In this document: positions 60,179 through 64,000 of the stretch, one piece after another | Numbering within the stretch: the stretch's first letter is position 1 | How the letters are laid out: each line of letters begins with the position of its first letter | Source of the DNA: Leptolyngbya sp. Prado105 | GTDB lineage: Bacteria; Cyanobacteriota; Cyanobacteriia; Leptolyngbyales; Leptolyngbyaceae | Reading direction: 5' to 3' | Length of the DNA: 64,000 nucleotides | Assembly (NCBI GenBank): GCA_025454375.1 | Contig: JALOOO010000003.1 | Coordinates: forward strand, 1-64,000 | Program-made: the position numbers and the translations under genes | The notes under the pieces: generated by a model | Seen by the model: only the letters and a program-made list of their open reading frames with translations | Database searches by the model: none | Told to the model about the DNA's origin: nothing

Positions 60179-61345
60179 CTATTGAGCAATCTCGCCCATC
60201 TCGCACGATCGCTGAATTTCTTCAATCTCACTTCGGATTGTTGAGCTTGGAGCCGTGGTCGAAACCATTGCTGCCATTAGCTGACTCGGCGCGACATGAA
60301 AGGGCAATCGATGAATATCAGAATTCTCTGAGCAAGCCACTTCCGCCGCATGTTGAAGTTGAGCGATCGACACTTCACCCAATCCCAAATCAGAGAGCGT
60401 CTTCGGCAAGCCAATCTCATCGTAAAACTTCAGCAATTGCTGTCTCGATGTCACTGCTAGTAAATTCCCTTGCAGCATCTCTTCTAGCCGAAGCTGCACC
60501 AAAATTCCAAAAGCCACTTTCTCACCATGCAAAGCGTGATGACTTTCAAGCAAATGCGTCAATCCATTGTGAACCGCATGAGCCGCAACCGTTCGGCACT
60601 GCGCTCCACCGATACCCCCAATGACTCCCGCCATCAAGACCGAAGCATCCACAACTTCTTGCCAATCTGATCCCAGAGGATTTTGCAATGCAGATTTAGA
60701 CTTTTGGAACAGAATATCCCTCAGCACCCTAGCTTGCTGAACTGCGGCAATGAGTAAAGTCTTATCAGAATGCCCGCTACTGACTGAAGCTTCATACCAT
60801 TTCGCGATCGCATCTCCAATTCCGGCAACCAAAGTTCTCTGCGGGGCAGTCGCGATTAGATCGTAGTCCAGAATTAAAAGCTCAGGACAGCGTGCTAGTC
60901 CAACATCATAGAGAAACGCATGTTGGTCAGAATAGACATTGGATAAGGCTGTCCAAGCTGCACAAGTTGCCGCAGAAGTGGGAACCGTCACGATCGGTAA
61001 ATTGCACTGATACGCAACTAGCTTCGCAGTATCTAGCGCTTTCCCGCCTCCAACTCCAATGATCAAATCAGCTTGATGCTCTGCAACCGACACTTTTAAA
61101 TTTGCCAAGGTCACTTCGCTGCAATCTCGACCATAGGAAGCCTTTGCAGCCTGGAGCGAGTGAGATTTGAAAACAGACTTGAACCGAGATTTGACCACAT
61201 CAAGGGATCGCTCCCCGCCAATCATTAGAGGACGACGACCAAGACGTGCAATCTGATCACCAACCTGTTCAATCGCACCAAAGCCTCGAACAACTTGAGC
61301 AGGTGCGATCGACAATGAAACAATCGGATTCAATTGGGTAGGCAT
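60179..61345 (-). CDS. Iron-containing alcohol dehydrogenase (glycerol dehydrogenase-like)
   Basis: DLIIGVGGGKALDTAKLVAYQCNLPIVTVPTSAATCAAWTALSNVYSD; HAVHNGLTHLLESHHALHGEKVAFGIL. Confidence 0.93.
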   Translation of the reverse strand: MPTQLNPIVSLSIAPAQVVRGFGAIEQVGDQIARLGRRPLMIGGERSLDVVKSRFKSVFKSHSLQAAKASYGRDCSEVTLANLKVSVAEHQADLIIGVGGGKALDTAKLVAYQCNLPIVTVPTSAATCAAWTALSNVYSDQHAFLYDVGLARCPELLILDYDLIATAPQRTLVAGIGDAIAKWYEASVSSGHSDKTLLIAAVQQARVLRDILFQKSKSALQNPLGSDWQEVVDASVLMAGVIGGIGGAQCRTVAAHAVHNGLTHLLESHHALHGEKVAFGILVQLRLEEMLQGNLLAVTSRQQLLKFYDEIGLPKTLSDLGLGEVSIAQLQHAAEVACSENSDIHRLPFHVAPSQLMAAMVSTTAPSSTIRSEIEEIQRSCEMGEIAQ

Positions 61346-61369
61346 GTTCTAAAGATGAGAAACGAACTT

Positions 61370-61888
61370 TTACGCAGTCGGCTTAGGAAGTTGTGCCAAG
61401 CTTTCACGATACAACTTGATCGTAGCGTTTTCATCTTCGCGGATCGCCAGTGATCGCCGAACTTCACCTAAATATAAGGGTTGTGAAACGCCCGGTTCTG
61501 GATGTAAAACCGTCCGCAACCGAATCGTCATCTGATCCGAACCTTGAGAAAGACGACCCGGAGAGAAAATATCGATCGCGGCTTGCTTTAAGGTCGCTTC
61601 GACCTGCGATTCGGTGATGCTCGGCGGTACAGCAATCACGACTTGCGCCGCTCCTGCATCAAAGACTCGTGAATAATGCAATGAATCTGGAATTTGCGGA
61701 CGAGTATAAAGTCCCAAGCTAAGTGCAAATACGCCACCTGTCAGCACTGCCATAAATCCGGTGACTCCGACTAAGCGAAATCGAATTCCCCATTTGAATA
61801 GAAATCCAACGATCGCAAGAACTCCAAACGCGATCGTCCCAATTCCTAAGTACTGAGCATTTTGAATTAATTGTGCAGTGTCAAACAT
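61370..61888 (-). CDS. ycf51: Ycf51 family protein (DUF2518)
   Basis: LFKWGIRFRLVGVTGFMAVLTGGVFALSLGLYTRPQIPDSL. Confidence 0.85.
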   Translation of the reverse strand: MFDTAQLIQNAQYLGIGTIAFGVLAIVGFLFKWGIRFRLVGVTGFMAVLTGGVFALSLGLYTRPQIPDSLHYSRVFDAGAAQVVIAVPPSITESQVEATLKQAAIDIFSPGRLSQGSDQMTIRLRTVLHPEPGVSQPLYLGEVRRSLAIREDENATIKLYRESLAQLPKPTA

Positions 61889-62339
61889 GATGAAGAAAAA
61901 TGAAGCTTATAAGCCAACTTTAGCAGCATGTTTGCACTCTTCGCTTTAGTTCTGTTTCCGGTTTCTCAAGGATTCGTCGATCGCTGCGCCAAAATCATCC
62001 CTAGATCCGTAAGTCTGTGAGAGGGGGTTCTCTGCTCGACACTCAAAGTCTAATCTTCCACCTGGTTTCGTTTCACTACTAATCTCTTCGCCCGACCAGA
62101 TGACTCGTAACAAACTTGAATGCAAAATCTTGCTTGCGCTGTTGTAGAGATCAAGCGTCATTTATACTTTCGCTAGAGCAAAGATACTCGATCGAGCAAT
62201 GTCATAGCACCTCACACTCCACAGCCCATTTCTAAAATCTGTATCCCAAATCACCCCTTATTTTTTCCATTCTCTTTTCTGACACAATCCGGATTGAAAT
62301 TTGATACTCTTATCCAATTAGTTCTTGGGGAACATTGGC

Positions 62340-63503
62340 GTGGATATTCAAATCGGTAGAGGTAAAACGGCTCGCAGAGCTTACGGGTTCGATGAAATCG
62401 CACTTTCTCCAGGAAATCGGACACTCGATCCGAAACTGGCAGATACTCGCTGGACAATCGGCGGCATCGATCGCGAAATTCCCATCATCGCCTCCGCAAT
62501 GGATGGAGTCGTCGATGTCGGCATGGCAGTCAAGCTCTCTCAACTTGGAGCCTTGGGCGTAATCAACTTAGAAGGGGTTCAAACTCGTTACGAAGACCCC
62601 AACCCGATTCTCGATCGCATTGCATCAGTCGGACCAACAGAGTTCGTTCCGTTAATGCAAGAACTCTATTCCCAACCGATCAAGCCAGAATTGATCGAAA
62701 AGCGCATCAAAGAAATTAAAGCTCAAGGCGGAATCGCAGCCGTCAGTGCAACTCCCGCAGGTGCAAGTCAGTTTGGACTAACGGCAGCAAAGGCTGGAGC
62801 AGATTTGTTCTTCATTCAAGCGACCGTCGTTTCGACGGCTCATTTGTCACCCGAATCGGTTTCACCCCTCGATCTCGCAAAATTCTGTGAAGAAATGCCG
62901 ATCCCCGTGATTCTCGGAAACTGTGTCACCTATGAAGTGACGCTGAATCTGATGAAAGCAGGAGCCGCAGCCGTTCTGGTTGGAATTGGACCGGGTGCAG
63001 CCTGTACTTCTCGCGGCGTACTTGGTGTAGGCGTACCTCAAGCGACTGCGGTTGCAGACTGTGCCGCAGCCCGCGATGATTTCTACCGTGAGACAGGTAA
63101 ATATGTGCCTGTGATCGCAGATGGTGGATTGATCACAGGAGGCGATATCTGCAAATGTATTGCTTGCGGTGCGGATGCGGTGATGATCGGGTCGCCGTTT
63201 GCTCGGGCAAAAGAAGCGCCTGGTCGCGGATTTCACTGGGGGATGGCAACCCCAAGTCCCGTTTTACCGAGAGGAACCCGGATTCGAGTCGGAACTACTG
63301 GAACCCTGGAACAAATTCTCCGGGGACCCGCTCAATTAGATGATGGGACGCATAACCTACTGGGTGCATTGCAGACCAGTATGGGAACGTTAGGCGCGAA
63401 AGACATTAAGGAAATGCAACAAGTTGACGTGGTGATCGCCCCTTCGTTGTTAACTGAAGGAAAGGTCTACCAAAAGGCTCAACAATTGGGCATGGGCAAA
63501 TAG
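62340..63503 (+). CDS. guaB3: GuaB3 family IMP dehydrogenase-related protein
   Basis: (V)DIQIGRGKTARRAYGFDEIALSPGNRTLDPKLADTRW from a GTG start; the ORF track gives a TTG start at 62325. Confidence 0.93.
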   Translation: MDIQIGRGKTARRAYGFDEIALSPGNRTLDPKLADTRWTIGGIDREIPIIASAMDGVVDVGMAVKLSQLGALGVINLEGVQTRYEDPNPILDRIASVGPTEFVPLMQELYSQPIKPELIEKRIKEIKAQGGIAAVSATPAGASQFGLTAAKAGADLFFIQATVVSTAHLSPESVSPLDLAKFCEEMPIPVILGNCVTYEVTLNLMKAGAAAVLVGIGPGAACTSRGVLGVGVPQATAVADCAAARDDFYRETGKYVPVIADGGLITGGDICKCIACGADAVMIGSPFARAKEAPGRGFHWGMATPSPVLPRGTRIRVGTTGTLEQILRGPAQLDDGTHNLLGALQTSMGTLGAKDIKEMQQVDVVIAPSLLTEGKVYQKAQQLGMGK

Positions 63504-63601
63504 GAAAGACATTGAAGAAATGCGCGATCGTGTTCGTTCAACTAACAGGTTGCGTCACAGATTGCAAAGTCTTCAATAATCTTTTGAACAAATCTTTAAG
63601 A

Positions 63602-63636
63602 GTTTTACCAGGAGTTGCAAGATTGCCTGGTAAAAC
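63602..63636. promoter_or_regulatory. Perfect 11-bp inverted repeat upstream of Yfr1
   Basis: GTTTTACCAGG-agttgcaagattg-CCTGGTAAAAC. Confidence 0.7.
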
Positions 63637-63661
63637 AGATTCTGTCGTCTACAATAAAGGA

Positions 63662-63737
63662 AGCGGAGACGCATGTTTCCGTTCACTCCTCACACCACAC
63701 TCCGCCTGAACTACGGTTTAGGCGGTTCCTTATTTTT
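63662..63737 (+). ncRNA. yfr1: Yfr1 small RNA
   Basis: 5' hairpin CGGAGAC-GCAT-GTTTCCG, unpaired ACTCCTCACAC (63685-63695), 3' terminator hairpin CCGCCTGAAC-TACG-GTTTAGGCGG with T-rich tail; TACAAT -10-like box at 63650-63655; located downstream of guaB3. Confidence 0.88.
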
Positions 63738-63745
63738 AGGGCAAT

Positions 63746-64000
63746 CTATTTTGCGCGTTGCCATCGTTTTGCTAAGTTCCACCCTTCAAAAACATCGATC
63801 ACTTCATAGTTCAGGTTAGGCGTTTTGGCGAGATTGGGATCGATCCAGGCATAATTTGTCTTAGATAGAATTTTAGGATTCTCGATTTCTTGTCCAATTG
63901 CAGGCGTGTAGAAATTGAGTAAGAGTTGCGTTTTGCGATCGTCGCGACTCAAGGCTGCTTCATTGACGATAAAGCTCACTGTCTGCGATCGTAAAATCTC
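63746..64000 (-). CDS. Hypothetical protein, partial (continues past window end)
   Basis: Frame remains open to base 64000 (EILRSQTVSFIVNEAALSRDDRKTQLLLNFYTPAIGQEIENPKIL...). Confidence 0.6.
   Translation of the reverse strand, partial: EILRSQTVSFIVNEAALSRDDRKTQLLLNFYTPAIGQEIENPKILSKTNYAWIDPNLAKTPNLNYEVIDVFEGWNLAKRWQRAK

Noticed and set aside
61946-62161. 71-aa minus-strand ORF between ycf51 and guaB3
   Set aside because: No recognisable domain; could not be supported as a gene.
1-64000. Frequent GCGATCGC octamers as novel repeats
   Set aside because: This is the known HIP1 palindrome abundant in many cyanobacterial genomes.

Overview
This is a cyanobacterial chromosomal window. It has many HIP1-type GCGATCGC octamers, and ycf34, ycf51, vipp1/PspA, gap2 and guaB3 are all present. 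Most of it is ordinary core genome: gap2, murC, murB, CCA-transferase, gloB, lnt, vipp1, hslO, murG, coaE, guaD, rarD, a gldA-like gene, guaB3 and tRNA-Leu(GAG). Accessory regions are: (1) a left edge (1-1322) with truncated genes (hsdS, xylF-like), a MITE-like 427-bp element with 20-bp terminal inverted repeats containing a 21-bp tandem repeat, and hairpins resembling an insertion-sequence end; (2) a large extracellular-polysaccharide locus (19.7-30.1 kb) with several glycosyltransferases, an ABC exporter and three paralogous 'Npun_R2821/R2822-like' GT-A proteins; (3) a TIR-GUN4 fusion protein (42617-43549); (4) a 10-unit WRNQATDQTAIW repeat protein arranged as 5+5; (5) a small RNA downstream of guaB3 that carries the Yfr1 signature ACTCCTCACAC between two hairpins. 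The most distinctive items are the TIR-GUN4 fusion, the Yfr1 locus with a perfect inverted repeat just upstream, the MITE-like element beside hsdS remnants, the PfpI-family protein that lacks its nucleophile cysteine, and the 5+5 repeat protein. No CRISPR array, intact transposase or prophage was seen. All functional assignments come from reading the sequence and recalling protein families; no database search was run.
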